Below are positions 48,526 through 57,662 of a DNA stretch of 64,000 nt, piece after piece (within the stretch, counting starts at the first letter, position 1; every line of letters starts with the position of its first letter). The notes under the pieces were generated by a model. It was not told the origin of the DNA and made no database searches. It saw only the letters and a program-made list of their open reading frames with translations. Origin of the DNA: JACVRW01 sp035650215 (GTDB taxonomy: Bacteria > Actinomycetota > Thermoleophilia > Solirubrobacterales > Thermoleophilaceae). Location: NCBI GenBank assembly GCA_035650215.1, contig DASRIC010000066.1:51670-115669 (forward strand). Reading direction: 5' to 3'. Both the position numbers and the translations under genes were made by a program.

Positions 48526-49457
48526 CGCGCGGCGGCCGGCGCGAGCTCGAGGATCTTCCTCACCAGCTCGTCGAAGCCGATGCCGGCCGCCTCGGCCGCC
48601 TGGGGCAGCAGGCTTGTCTCGGTCAGCCCGGGGATCACGTTGGTCTCGAGCACGGTGAGCTCGCCCCCGGCGTCGACCATGAGGTCCACGCGGGCGAACG
48701 CCGTGCAGCCCAGCAGCGTGTAGGTGTGCAGAGCCAGCTCCTGGGCCCGCTCGCCGACCCCCTCGGGCAGATCGGCCGGGCACACGAAGTCGGTGCGGCC
48801 GATCTCGTAGCGGGCCTCGAAGTCGTAGAAGTCGTCCTCGCGCGGCACCGCCTCGACCACCGGCAGCGGCCGGCCGTCCAGGACCCCGACGGCCAGGTCG
48901 CGGCCGTCAACGTAGCGCTCGAGCAGCACTCGCGAGTCGTAGGAGAAGGCGGCCACCAGCGCGGCCGGCACGTCGTCCGCCGTGGGGGCGAACTTGATCC
49001 CGAGCGCCGATCCCTGGCTCGAGGGCTTGACCACGATCGGGAAGTCGAGCCGCTCTTCGATCGCCGGCAGCGCCTCGGCCGCGCCCAGCTCGCGGAACGC
49101 AGCCTGGTTGAAGGCGAAGAACTCCGGCGTGGGGATCCCGGCCTCGATCATCAGGTGCTTGGCGAGCACCTTGTCCATCGCCCGAGAGCAGGCGAGCACG
49201 CCCGAGCCGGTGTAGGGGATGGCCAGGATCTCGAGCAGCTCCTGGACCGTTCCGTCCTCGCCGTCGCGGCCGTGCATCGCGATGAACGCGACGTCGGGCG
49301 CGGCCTCGCGCAGGCGCCGGATCAGGTCCACGCCGGCGTCGATCGGGATCACTTCGTGGCCGAGCCGGCCGAGGGCGTCCTCCACCCGCGCGCCCGAGCG
49401 CAGCGACACCTGCCGCTCGAGCGAGCGCCCGCCCTTCAGGACGGCGACCCTGCTCAC
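48519..49457 (-). CDS. Second D-alanine--D-alanine ligase-like protein
   Basis: 312 residues from GTG 49457. ATP-grasp ligase: LKGGRSLERQVSLRSGARVE, MHGRDGEDGTVQELLEILAI, VVKPSSQGSALGIKFAP, omega-loop FYDFEARYE (with the Tyr that marks D-Ala-D-Ala specificity), and ETNVIPGLTETSLLPQA. Clearly diverged from the Ddl at 19076. Two Ddl paralogues in one genome can reflect differing D-amino-acid specificity or regulation. Coupled to the upstream aminotransferase gene (1 bp gap). Confidence 0.9.
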   Translation of the reverse strand: MSRVAVLKGGRSLERQVSLRSGARVEDALGRLGHEVIPIDAGVDLIRRLREAAPDVAFIAMHGRDGEDGTVQELLEILAIPYTGSGVLACSRAMDKVLAKHLMIEAGIPTPEFFAFNQAAFRELGAAEALPAIEERLDFPIVVKPSSQGSALGIKFAPTADDVPAALVAAFSYDSRVLLERYVDGRDLAVGVLDGRPLPVVEAVPREDDFYDFEARYEIGRTDFVCPADLPEGVGERAQELALHTYTLLGCTAFARVDLMVDAGGELTVLETNVIPGLTETSLLPQAAEAAGIGFDELVRKILELAPAAARY

Positions 49458-49458
49458 C

Positions 49459-50772
49459 TCAGGAGCCCCGGGCGCGCCGTTCGCGCTCGGCGGGCGGCGG
49501 CATCCGCAGCAGCTTGCCGCCGCTGGGCGCCTCGACCTCGCCCGTGAGCGTGCCGTACAGCTGCACCTGCTCGGTGACCACCTCGCCGATGCGGCGTATC
49601 CCCTCGCGAATCGCGTCCTCCGGCGAGGCCGAGAAGTTCAGCCGCATCGAGGAGCGTCCGCGGCCGTCGAGGTAGGCGGCCTCGCCGGGCACGAAGGCCA
49701 CGTTGTCGCGCAGGGCGCGGGCCAGCAGGTCGGTGGTGTCGATGAAGTCGGGCAGCGTGGCCCACACGAACAGGCCGCCGGACGGGCGCGTCCACTCGGC
49801 CTGGGTCGGGAAGTGCTCCGCCAGCGCGTCGAGCATGGTGTCGCGGCGCCTGCGGTAGACGTCCACGAGCGAGCCCACGTAGTCGCGCCAGTTGCCACGC
49901 TCGAAGTACGCCTGCAGCATCAGCTGGGAGAGCGTCGAGGTGCACAGATCGGCGCCCTGCTTGCCGAGGTTCAGCTTCTCGAGCACCGGACCGGGCGCCG
50001 CCACCCAGCCGAGGCGGATGCCGGGCGAGAGGATCTTGGAGAAAGTGCCGAGGTACATGACGAAGACGCCTCGGTCGAGCGCGTACAGGGGCGGCAGTGC
50101 GTCGCCCTCGTAGCGCAGCAGCCCGTAGGGATTGTCCTCCAGCACGAGCAGCTCGCGCTCGTGGGCCAGCTCCACGAGCCGGCGCCGGCGCGCGAGCGAC
50201 ATCGTCATTCCGCCCGGGTTCTGGAAGGTCGGCACCGTGTAGATGAACTTGGGCCGCCGCTCGAGCCGGTCGAGCGTCTGCTCGAGTAGGTCGACCCGCA
50301 TGCCTTGGGCGTCCATCTCGATCTGGATCACCTCGGCCTGGTAGGCCGAGAACACCGGCACCGCGCCCGGGTAGGTGGGCCCCTCCGCGAGCACCACGTC
50401 GCCCGGGTCGATCAGGGTCTTGGCCACCAGGTCGATCACCTGCTGGCCGCCCGTGGTCACGAGCACGTCCTCGGGGTCGACCCGCATGTCCTCCGCGGCC
50501 ATCACCTGGGCGATGCACTCGCGCGTCTCGGCGAGCCCCTCCGTGGGCCCGTACTGGAGGGCCTTCGCGCACGACTCCGCGGCGATCCGCTGCGTCACGG
50601 CGGCGAACGTGTCGGGCGGGAACGTGCTCGTGTCCGGCAGCCCGCCCGCCAGGGAGATCACCTCTGGGCGCGCGGTGACCGCCATCAGGTCGCGCATCGC
50701 CGACGACTTCATGACCCTCGTCCGGGACGCGAAGAGACCGGCGTAGCGCTCGATGTCGCGAGACGTGCTCAC
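49459..50772 (-). CDS. PLP-dependent aminotransferase (2-aminoadipate/MocR-type class I fold)
   Basis: 437 residues from GTG 50772. Class I/II aminotransferase: ISLAGGLPDTSTFPPDTFAA, LQYGPTEGLAETRECIAQVM, TTGGQQVIDLVAKTLIDPGD, PTFQNPGGMTMSLARRRRL, and the PLP Lys in GTFSKILSPGIRLGW (near 250). No N-terminal GntR helix-turn-helix, so an enzyme rather than a MocR regulator. Substrate could be 2-aminoadipate or a branched/aromatic amino acid. Placed 1 bp upstream of the second ddl; an amino-acid supply role for the wall is possible but speculative. Confidence 0.88.
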   Translation of the reverse strand: MSTSRDIERYAGLFASRTRVMKSSAMRDLMAVTARPEVISLAGGLPDTSTFPPDTFAAVTQRIAAESCAKALQYGPTEGLAETRECIAQVMAAEDMRVDPEDVLVTTGGQQVIDLVAKTLIDPGDVVLAEGPTYPGAVPVFSAYQAEVIQIEMDAQGMRVDLLEQTLDRLERRPKFIYTVPTFQNPGGMTMSLARRRRLVELAHERELLVLEDNPYGLLRYEGDALPPLYALDRGVFVMYLGTFSKILSPGIRLGWVAAPGPVLEKLNLGKQGADLCTSTLSQLMLQAYFERGNWRDYVGSLVDVYRRRRDTMLDALAEHFPTQAEWTRPSGGLFVWATLPDFIDTTDLLARALRDNVAFVPGEAAYLDGRGRSSMRLNFSASPEDAIREGIRRIGEVVTEQVQLYGTLTGEVEAPSGGKLLRMPPPAERERRARGS

Positions 50773-50826
50773 GAGCCTGACGAGGGTAACCTCACCGCCG
50801 GCAGGCTAGATGATCATCGACCGCGC

Positions 50827-51402
50827 ATGAGTCTCGTGATGGACATCGGAACGGGCGCCGGGCTCGCGGGAGCGACCGGCGTGCGCCCCTACCTCCCGCC
50901 GCTCTTGGCGGGCGCGCTGGCGCGCGGCGACGTAGGAATCGACTTCGATGGGACCGACTGGAGCTTCCTCGAGTCGCCTGCGTTCCTGGCCGCGCTGCTC
51001 GCCCTCGCGGTCGTGGCGTTCCTCCTCGAACGCGGCCCGCGCGGCCGGCCCGTGGAGATCTTCAGCGGGGTGGCGGGGATGGTGCTCGGCGCGCTGCTGT
51101 TCGCGGGCGCGATGGCGGACGGCGGCGAGGCGAGCTGGATCGGTCTCGTGGCAGGACCGCTGTGCGCGGCCCTCGGCTGGCTGGCGGTCGGCGGCCTCGT
51201 GGAGCGGGCTCGCGGCCGACTCGACGACAGCGCGGCCGTGCTGCTCACGGTGTACGCCGACGGCGCGGCGCTCTTGCTGGCCGCGCTCGCGGTGTTCGTC
51301 CCGCCGGTGTCGTTCGTCGCACTGATCGGCTTCGCCGTCCTGCTTGCCGGCGGGCGCAGGCGCGAGGGCGAGAAGTACGCCGGCCTGCGGATCCTCCGCT
51401 GA
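50827..51402 (+). CDS. DUF4126-like membrane protein
   Basis: 191 residues from ATG 50827. Pattern MDIGTGAGLAGATGVRPYLP near the N-terminus, then several hydrophobic helices (FLAALLALAVVAFLLE, GVAGMVLGALLFAGAMAD, AAVLLTVYADGAALLLAALA), resembling DUF4126 proteins. Function unknown. First gene of a tightly packed plus-strand run; the next start follows after 5 bp. Confidence 0.7.
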   Translation: MSLVMDIGTGAGLAGATGVRPYLPPLLAGALARGDVGIDFDGTDWSFLESPAFLAALLALAVVAFLLERGPRGRPVEIFSGVAGMVLGALLFAGAMADGGEASWIGLVAGPLCAALGWLAVGGLVERARGRLDDSAAVLLTVYADGAALLLAALAVFVPPVSFVALIGFAVLLAGGRRREGEKYAGLRILR

Positions 51403-51407
51403 CGCCG

Positions 51408-52874
51408 GTGTCCGCCGCGCCGAAGAAGCTCGTCCTCGCGGTCATCGACTCGCTGAAGCCCGAGATGCTCGACTTGGCGATCGAGGAGGGGCACGCGCCG
51501 GCGCTCGCCACGCTCGTCGAGCGCGGCACCTACGTGCGCAACTGCCTGTCGACCTTCCCCTCGGTCACGCCAGTGGCGAGCGCGGCTATCGCCACCGGCC
51601 ACGGCCCCGGCGAGCACCACATCCCCGCGATGAACTGGTATCACCGCGGCGAGGAGCGCTACGTGGAGTACGGCTCGTCGATGCCGGCCACGCGCGCGTT
51701 CGGGATCGTCCGCTCGCTCTACGACACCGTCTACAACATGAACCTCGCGCATCTCTCGCGCGCGCACCGGACGGTCTACGAGCACCTCGACGACGCCGGC
51801 TTTCGCACCGCCTGCACCACCTACCTGATCTACCGCGGGCGCACGCGGCACGACCCGTCGGGCGCGAGCGTGTACCGCCGGATCGCGGAGGCGGCGCAGT
51901 TTCGCCACGCCGTCTATGGCGCCCGCGAGCTCTTCTACGCGGACCTGTTCGACTCCCGGGACACGGGCTGCACCTCCGCCCTCGGGCTGCCAGGCCAGCG
52001 CGACCGCCACACGGGCTGCGTGGGGGCCTACCTGGTGGAGCACGATCTGTTCGACTTCCTGCTCTTCTCGCTGCCGGACAACGACACCCACTCGCACAAG
52101 GTCGGCCCCGAAGGGCAGGTGCGCTCGATCGCGGAGGCGGACAGGGCGCTCGAGCGCATCATGCACGTGGCGGGCGGTCCCGAGGCGTTCCTCGAGGAGC
52201 ACGCCGTGATCGTGATGTCCGACCACTCGCAGACGGCCGTCGAGGAGAGCGTGAACCTCGCCGACGTGCTTGCCCGCTGGCGCGTGCTCACCCCCGGCGA
52301 CCCCGCCCCGCTCGAGGCGGAGCTGGCCGTGTGCCCGTCGGCGCGCTCGGCGATGGTCTACGTGCTCGACGAGGAGCGTCGCGCGGAGCTCGTGCCGCAG
52401 CTGACGGACGAGCTGCTCGATGTGGACGGCGTGGACCTGCTCGTCACCCGCGATGAGGGCGGCGCCCTCGTCCGCTGCGAGCGCGGCGAGCTGCGCTTCG
52501 CCCCCGGCGGCGAGCTCGCCGACACGCGCGGCGGCTCCTGGACGCTCGACGGGGACGAGGACGTCCTCCGCCTCGACGTGATCGACGGCCGCGTGACCAG
52601 TGAGACCTACCCCGACGCGCTCGGCCGCCTGTGGTCGGCGCTCGTGTGCCCGCACTCGGGGGACCTGCTCGTGTCGGCCGCGCCCGGCTTCGAGTTCGTG
52701 GACTGGGGGGGCGCCCACCATGTGGGCGGCGGCAGCCACGGGTCGCTTCACCGCGACGACTCCGAGGGAGTGCTGCTGCTCTGCGGGGTCGACTCCCAGG
52801 AGCGCGAGCAATGGTCGCTCACCGACGTCACGCCGCTGGTGCTCGAGCACTTCGGTGTACCCTCGGCCGGGTGA
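51408..52874 (+). CDS. Alkaline phosphatase/phosphodiesterase superfamily protein
   Basis: 488 residues from GTG 51408. Type I phosphodiesterase/nucleotide pyrophosphatase fold: VLAVIDSLKPEML (metal Asp), the nucleophilic Thr region STFPSVTPVASAAIATGHGP, LPDNDTHSHKVGPEGQ and VIVMSDHSQTAVEE (metal-binding His/Asp). No signal peptide, so probably cytoplasmic or membrane-peripheral. The C-terminal 140 residues form an extra domain ending near the GtrA start. Stop overlaps the gtrA GTG (GTGA). Substrate likely a glycolipid or nucleotide phosphodiester; not determined. Confidence 0.82.
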   Translation: MSAAPKKLVLAVIDSLKPEMLDLAIEEGHAPALATLVERGTYVRNCLSTFPSVTPVASAAIATGHGPGEHHIPAMNWYHRGEERYVEYGSSMPATRAFGIVRSLYDTVYNMNLAHLSRAHRTVYEHLDDAGFRTACTTYLIYRGRTRHDPSGASVYRRIAEAAQFRHAVYGARELFYADLFDSRDTGCTSALGLPGQRDRHTGCVGAYLVEHDLFDFLLFSLPDNDTHSHKVGPEGQVRSIAEADRALERIMHVAGGPEAFLEEHAVIVMSDHSQTAVEESVNLADVLARWRVLTPGDPAPLEAELAVCPSARSAMVYVLDEERRAELVPQLTDELLDVDGVDLLVTRDEGGALVRCERGELRFAPGGELADTRGGSWTLDGDEDVLRLDVIDGRVTSETYPDALGRLWSALVCPHSGDLLVSAAPGFEFVDWGGAHHVGGGSHGSLHRDDSEGVLLLCGVDSQEREQWSLTDVTPLVLEHFGVPSAG

Positions 52875-53344
52875 CCGAGGAGGCGAAGGCCGCCGTCGCC
52901 GAGACGCCCCACCCCGTACACGTCCGTGTCCGCACGGGGCTGCGCAGACCCCACAACTGGTTGCAGTTCGTCAAGTTCTGCGCGGTCGGCGCCTCGGGCT
53001 ACGCGGTCAACCTGGCCGTGTTCGCGCTCTGCGTGGAGCTGCTCGGCCTGCACCACCTCGCGAGCGCCACCGCCGCGTTCGTGGTCGCCGTGATGAACAA
53101 CTTCTGGTGGAACCGGCACTGGACCTTCCGCGCGCGCGGCGGGCACGCCGGCTTCCAAGCGGCCCGCTTCTTCACGGTCAGCGTGGTGGCGTTCCTGTTC
53201 GCCGCGACGGTGCTCGAGCTGCTGGTGAGCGTCGCGAACGTGGACGAGATCCTGGCCCAGGCGATCTCGATCGTCGTGGCCACTCCGCTCAACTTCATCG
53301 GGAACAAGATGTGGAGCTTCCGCATCGAGCTCTCGCGCGACTGA
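52871..53344 (+). CDS. GtrA-family membrane protein
   Basis: 157 residues from GTG 52871. Four helices with the GtrA motifs LQFVKFCAVGASGYAVNLAV, AFVVAVMNNFWWNRHWTFR and ATPLNFIGNKMWSFR. GtrA proteins move polyprenyl-phosphate-linked sugars across the membrane. Coupled to the phosphodiesterase upstream and overlapped by the next gene. Confidence 0.92.
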   Translation: MTEEAKAAVAETPHPVHVRVRTGLRRPHNWLQFVKFCAVGASGYAVNLAVFALCVELLGLHHLASATAAFVVAVMNNFWWNRHWTFRARGGHAGFQAARFFTVSVVAFLFAATVLELLVSVANVDEILAQAISIVVATPLNFIGNKMWSFRIELSRD

Positions 53345-54972
53345 GCGCCGCGCTCGCGGCTGTCCTCGCCGCGCTGCTCGTGCTGCCCGGGGGGGCCGCG
53401 GCCGCCGACGACCTGCGCGTTCCGGCCTCGCAGACAGAGCCGCCGCGCTTCTTCGAGCGTAGCGCCCGCGAGGTCAAGCGGCTCGCGGCCAGCGCGGAGG
53501 TGGTCGAGGATGCCCGCCGCGACGGTCCGCTCGACCCGACCGCGTACACGAAGGGCGGCGGGCGCTGGCAGGTGAGCTTCTTCCGCGGCGGGCACGAGGT
53601 CGCGCAGGTGCAGGTCGACGACTCGAGCGGCGCGCTCCTCGAGGAGTGGTCAGGCCACCAAGTGGCCTGGACCATGGCGCGCGGCTACGAGGGCGCGTTC
53701 GGCCGCACGCTGAACGCGCCGTACGTATGGCTCCCGCTCTGCGCACTGTTCCTGGCGCCGTTCGTGGACCTCCGCCGGCCGCTGCGGCTCCTGCACCTCG
53801 ACCTGCTCGTCCTGCTCGCCTTCGGCGTGTCGCACGTGTTCTTCAACCGCGGGGAGATCGGCGTCTCGGCGCCGCTCGTGTACCCGGTGCTCGCCTATCT
53901 GCTCGTGCGGATGCTGATGGCCGGCTTCCGCCCGCGTGCCCGCGCCGGGCCGCTCGTTCCGCACGTACCGGCCGCCTGGCTCTTGCTGGCGCTCGTGTTC
54001 CTCGTGGCGTTCCGCATCGGCCTCAACCTCGCCGACTCGAACGTGATCGACGTGGGCTACGCGGGGGTGATCGGCGCCGACCGGGTGGTGGACGGTGACC
54101 CGCTCTATGGCAAGGGCTTCTCCGAGGACGTGGAGCGCGGCGACACCTACGGGCCGGTCAACTACCTGCTCTACGTCCCGTTCGAGCAGGCGCTGCCCTG
54201 GAGCGGCCGCTGGGACGACCTGCCGGCGGCGCACGGGGCCGCGATCGCCTTCGACCTGCTGGTGATCGGCGGGTTGCTGCTGCTGGGGCGGCGCCTGCGA
54301 CCCGGGCGGGACGGGACCCGGCTTGGCGTGGCGCTCGCATACGGCTGGGCGGCGTACCCCTACACGGCGTTCGTGCTCGAGTCGAACGCCAACGACGCGC
54401 TGGTGGCGCTGGCGGGCGTGGGCGCCCTGCTCGCCTTCACCGCCCGCGACCGGGTGCGTTCGGCGGCCGGCGCGGGTCTGTCGATCGCGCTGGGAACGGC
54501 CGCCAAGTTCGCGTCGCTCGCCCTCGCCCCGCTGTTCGCCCGGCGCGCGCCGCTGGTGTTCATCGCGGTGCTCGTGCTCGCGCTGGCCGCCGTGGTGGCG
54601 CCGTTCGTGCCCGACGACGGGCTGCGCGAGCTCTACGCCCGCACCGTGGGCTATCAGGCGAGCCGCGGGTCCCCGTTCAGCGTCTGGGGTCAGGTCGAGC
54701 TCGGCTGGCTCCAGACCGCGGTGAAGGCGGGGGTGGCCGCGCTGGCCGTGCTGGTGGCGTTCGTGCCCCGACGACCTTCGCCCGCCCAGATGGCGGCGCT
54801 CGGCGGGGCGGTGCTCATCGCGCTCCAGCTGGCCGCGACGCACTGGTTCTACCTCTACGTGGTGTGGTTCACCCCGTTCGTCCTCGTCGCGCTGTTCGCC
54901 GCCCAACGGGAGCCTGTGGAGGAGCCTGCGGCGGAGGCGCCACCGCCGCTGCGAGAGCCGGTCCCGGCGTGA
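53311..54972 (+). CDS. Polytopic glycosyltransferase-like membrane protein (GT87/GT39-like)
   Basis: 553 residues from GTG 53311, which overlaps gtrA by 34 nt and gives a signal sequence MELPHRALARLSAALAAVLA ending at PGGAAAADD. A CTG at 53341 (CTGA overlap) is an alternative. A small extracytoplasmic beta domain (about 35-120, WQVSFFRGGHEVAQVQVDD) precedes roughly ten helices with DGDPLYGKGF and DTYGPVNYLLYVPFEQ, loops typical of polyprenol-P-sugar-dependent C-type glycosyltransferases. Ends in an acidic/Pro tail. Stop overlaps the next start. Confidence 0.75.
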   Translation: MELPHRALARLSAALAAVLAALLVLPGGAAAADDLRVPASQTEPPRFFERSAREVKRLAASAEVVEDARRDGPLDPTAYTKGGGRWQVSFFRGGHEVAQVQVDDSSGALLEEWSGHQVAWTMARGYEGAFGRTLNAPYVWLPLCALFLAPFVDLRRPLRLLHLDLLVLLAFGVSHVFFNRGEIGVSAPLVYPVLAYLLVRMLMAGFRPRARAGPLVPHVPAAWLLLALVFLVAFRIGLNLADSNVIDVGYAGVIGADRVVDGDPLYGKGFSEDVERGDTYGPVNYLLYVPFEQALPWSGRWDDLPAAHGAAIAFDLLVIGGLLLLGRRLRPGRDGTRLGVALAYGWAAYPYTAFVLESNANDALVALAGVGALLAFTARDRVRSAAGAGLSIALGTAAKFASLALAPLFARRAPLVFIAVLVLALAAVVAPFVPDDGLRELYARTVGYQASRGSPFSVWGQVELGWLQTAVKAGVAALAVLVAFVPRRPSPAQMAALGGAVLIALQLAATHWFYLYVVWFTPFVLVALFAAQREPVEEPAAEAPPPLREPVPA

Positions 54973-56198
54973 GGCGCGACGTCTGGCCGGCGGCAGCCCT
55001 GCTGGTGGCGGGCTGGGCGCTGACGCTGCGCGTGATGCCATGGTCGGACGAGCGCATCAACGACCTGGGCGTCTACCGCGGCTTCGCCGCCGAGATGGTC
55101 GCCGGCGGCCTGCCCTACCGGGACTTCTTCTTCGAATACCCGCCGCTGAGCGCCCCCGTGCTCTGGCTGCCCGGCGTGTTCGGCACCGGCTACGAGAGCT
55201 ACCGGATCTCGTTCGCAATCGCGATCCTGCTGCTGGCGCTGGTCGTGATGCTGCTCCTGGCGGCGCTCGCCGAGCGGACGGGCGGCGAACGCCGTCACGC
55301 CCTGTATGCCGCCGCGCTGATGCCCCTCCTGTGCGGGGCGATGCTCCGCACGCACTTCGATCTCGCCCCGGTCGCGATCGTGCTCGTGGCGCTGTGGCTC
55401 CTGTGCAGCGGGCGCGCCCGTCTGGGGCTCGCGGCGCTCGGGATCGGGGCGCTCGTGAAGGGCTTTCCGCTCGTGGTGCTGCCGGTGGCGCTCGCCTGGC
55501 TTGTCGGTCGCGGCCTGCGCCGCGAGGCGTGGCAGGGCGCGCTCGCCTGCGCGGCCGTGATCGGCACGCTTTCGCTGGCGGCGCTCGCGCTCTCACCGGA
55601 TGGTGCGATCGACACATTGCGCTACCACCAGGAACGGTCCGTGCAGGTCGAGAGCACGCCCGCGGTGGCGCTGCTCGCGCTCGACGCCGTGGGCCTCGGC
55701 CGGGCGGAGCTGGTGTCGAGTCACGGCTCCGAGGGTCTCGATCACCCTGTCGCCGGCGTGGCCGAGGGGCTGTCCGCGGCGCTCGTGCTGATCGCCGTCG
55801 GCCTGTTCTCGGCGGCGGCGGCGCGCGGGCCGGATCAGGGCTCTGAGCGGCGGCTCGTGCTCGCTGCCCTCGCGGCCGTCACGGCGTTCGCCGCGCTCGG
55901 CAAGGTGCTCTCGCCCCAGTTCCTGGTATGGGTCTACCCGCTCGGGGCGCTCGCCTTCGCCTGGCGGATGCGGGCGCTCACGGGAGCCGTCGCGCTCGCG
56001 CTGGCGCTCACCTTCGTCGAGTTCCCGGCCCACTACCTGGACTACCTGTCCCGGGAGGGGACGATCGTGCTCGTGGTGGTGCTGCGCGACCTGGCGCTGC
56101 TGGCCGCGCTCGGGCTCGCGCTCGCCCGCCTACAGCCGCGCAGGCGCGAGGATCTGCTCGATCGACGTCGCCCGTCCGTCGCCGCCGGCGTCGACTAG
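54969..56198 (+). CDS. Polytopic glycosyltransferase (GT87/DUF2029-like)
   Basis: 409 residues from GTG 54969 (GTGA overlap). GT-C pattern: DLGVYRGFAAEMVAGGLPYR followed by FFFEYPPLSAPVLWLPGVF (acidic catalytic-loop residues), ALGIGALVKGFPLVVLPVAL, and about ten helices. Likely a polyprenyl-phosphomannose-dependent mannosyl- or arabinosyltransferase working with the GtrA transporter upstream; donor not provable. The 3' end overlaps the convergent YmdB gene by 69 bp. Confidence 0.82.
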   Translation: MRRDVWPAAALLVAGWALTLRVMPWSDERINDLGVYRGFAAEMVAGGLPYRDFFFEYPPLSAPVLWLPGVFGTGYESYRISFAIAILLLALVVMLLLAALAERTGGERRHALYAAALMPLLCGAMLRTHFDLAPVAIVLVALWLLCSGRARLGLAALGIGALVKGFPLVVLPVALAWLVGRGLRREAWQGALACAAVIGTLSLAALALSPDGAIDTLRYHQERSVQVESTPAVALLALDAVGLGRAELVSSHGSEGLDHPVAGVAEGLSAALVLIAVGLFSAAAARGPDQGSERRLVLAALAAVTAFAALGKVLSPQFLVWVYPLGALAFAWRMRALTGAVALALALTFVEFPAHYLDYLSREGTIVLVVVLRDLALLAALGLALARLQPRRREDLLDRRRPSVAAGVD

Positions 56199-56909
56199 CA
56201 CCGCGTTCAGCCAGGGATCGTCGGGGGAGGTCTCGAAGCGCACGTTGGTCAGGCTGAGGAAGCGCTCGAGCGCCTGCTCGCGCTTGACGCCGATCACCCC
56301 TCCGCGCGGGCCGGTCATGCCCACATCGGTGATGTAGGCCGTGCCGCCGGGGAGCACCCGGCCGTCGGCGGTCGGCACGTGGGTGTGGGTGCCCACGCAC
56401 GCGGTGACCCGGCCGTCAACGTGCCAGCCCAGGCCCACCTTCTCGCTCGTCGCCTCCGCGTGCATGTCCACGAGCACGTGGTCGGCGGCGCCGCGCAGCT
56501 CGGCCAGCAGGGCGTCCACCTCGGCGAAGGGCGAGCGCACCGCATCCAGGAAGAGCTGCCCCGACAGGTTGATCACCGCCAGCCGTACGCCGCCGGCCTC
56601 GACCACGGTGTGCCCGCGCCCGGGGCTGCCCTTCGGGTAGTTGGCGGGGCGCACGATGCGGTCCTCGCGGTCGAGAAACTCGTACACCTCGCGGTGGCGG
56701 TAGGCATGGTTGCCGAGCGTGATGGCGTCCACGCCCAGCTCGAGCAGCTCGCGGGCCGTCTTCTCGGTGATCCCCACACCGCCGGCGGCGTTCTCGCCGT
56801 TCGCCACCACGAAGTCCGGCCGGTGCTCCTCGCGCAGGCCGGGCAGCAGCGCCGCCAGCGTTCGCCGGCCGAGCCCGCCCACTACGTCGCCGACGAACAG
56901 GAGCTTCAC
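56130..56909 (-). CDS. YmdB/TIGR00282-family metallophosphoesterase
   Basis: 259 residues from GTG 56909. LLFVGDVVGGLGRRTLAALL (Asp of metal site), VVANGENAAGGVGITEKTAR, ITLGNHAYRHREVYEFLD, LVDMHAEATSEKVGLGWHVD, GTHTHVPTADGRVLPGGTAY and ITDVGMTGPRGGVIGVKREQ. A 2',3'-cyclic nucleotide phosphodiesterase in B. subtilis. Only 28 bp separate its start from the divergent ABC transporter gene. Confidence 0.93.
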   Translation of the reverse strand: MKLLFVGDVVGGLGRRTLAALLPGLREEHRPDFVVANGENAAGGVGITEKTARELLELGVDAITLGNHAYRHREVYEFLDREDRIVRPANYPKGSPGRGHTVVEAGGVRLAVINLSGQLFLDAVRSPFAEVDALLAELRGAADHVLVDMHAEATSEKVGLGWHVDGRVTACVGTHTHVPTADGRVLPGGTAYITDVGMTGPRGGVIGVKREQALERFLSLTNVRFETSPDDPWLNAVLVDAGGDGRATSIEQILAPARL

Positions 56910-56937
56910 CGGGGACGATTCTGCCAATCTGCGCGCC

Positions 56938-57654
56938 GTGGACGATCCCGCGGCCCCGCGCACGACGATCGCCGCTCGCGACCTCGTCAAGCGCTACGGC
57001 GAGCGGGAGGCGCTTCGCGGGGTCTCGCTGAGCGCGCGGCCCGGCGAGCTGGTGGCCGTGATCGGCCCGAACGGCGCCGGCAAGACCACGCTGCTGTCGA
57101 TCCTCGCCGGGATCCAGCAGGCCGACGAAGGCAGCGTCGACGCGCCGGCGGGGATCGGCTGGGTGCCCCAGCAGCCGGCCCTCTACGGGAAGCTGACCGT
57201 CGAGGAGAACCTGACGCTGTTCGCGCGGCTCGAACGCTGCGACGACGTGCGCGAGACGGTCGCGCGCATGCTCGAACTCACCGACCTCGGCGAGCGCCGC
57301 GGCGACCAGGTCTCCACCCTCTCTGGGGGCAACCGCCAGCGCGTGAACATCGCCATCGGCCTGCTGGCGGCGCCCGAGGTGCTGCTGCTCGACGAGCCGA
57401 GCTCGGCGCTCGACCCGCGCCAGCGCGAGCGGCTCTGGCGCTTCATCCTCAAGCTGGCCGGCGAGGGCACCACGGTCGTGTACGCCACGCACCACATCCA
57501 GGAGGCCGACCGCTACGCCTCGCAGCTGATCGTGCTGGCCGACGGCGAGCGCGTGTTCGCGGGCCCGCCGCGGGCATTCGAGGAGGCCACCGGCACCACC
57601 GGTCTCGACTTCGAGGAGGCGTTCGTCGAGTTCCTCCACCAGCGGGGCCACTAG
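56938..57654 (+). CDS. ABC transporter ATP-binding protein
   Basis: 238 residues from GTG 56938. Walker A IGPNGAGKTTLLSILAG, Q-loop WVPQQPALYGKLTVEENL, signature LSGGNRQRVNIAIGL, Walker B VLLLDEPSSALD and switch His in YATHHIQEADRY. ABC-2 exporter type, paired with the permease 8 bp downstream. Confidence 0.95.
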   Translation: MDDPAAPRTTIAARDLVKRYGEREALRGVSLSARPGELVAVIGPNGAGKTTLLSILAGIQQADEGSVDAPAGIGWVPQQPALYGKLTVEENLTLFARLERCDDVRETVARMLELTDLGERRGDQVSTLSGGNRQRVNIAIGLLAAPEVLLLDEPSSALDPRQRERLWRFILKLAGEGTTVVYATHHIQEADRYASQLIVLADGERVFAGPPRAFEEATGTTGLDFEEAFVEFLHQRGH

Positions 57655-57662
57655 GTGAGCTG

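Noticed and set aside
53341..53344. CTG start for the polytopic protein after GtrA
   Set aside because: GTG 53311 is in frame and gives a better signal sequence with a basic n-region, so a rare start is not needed.
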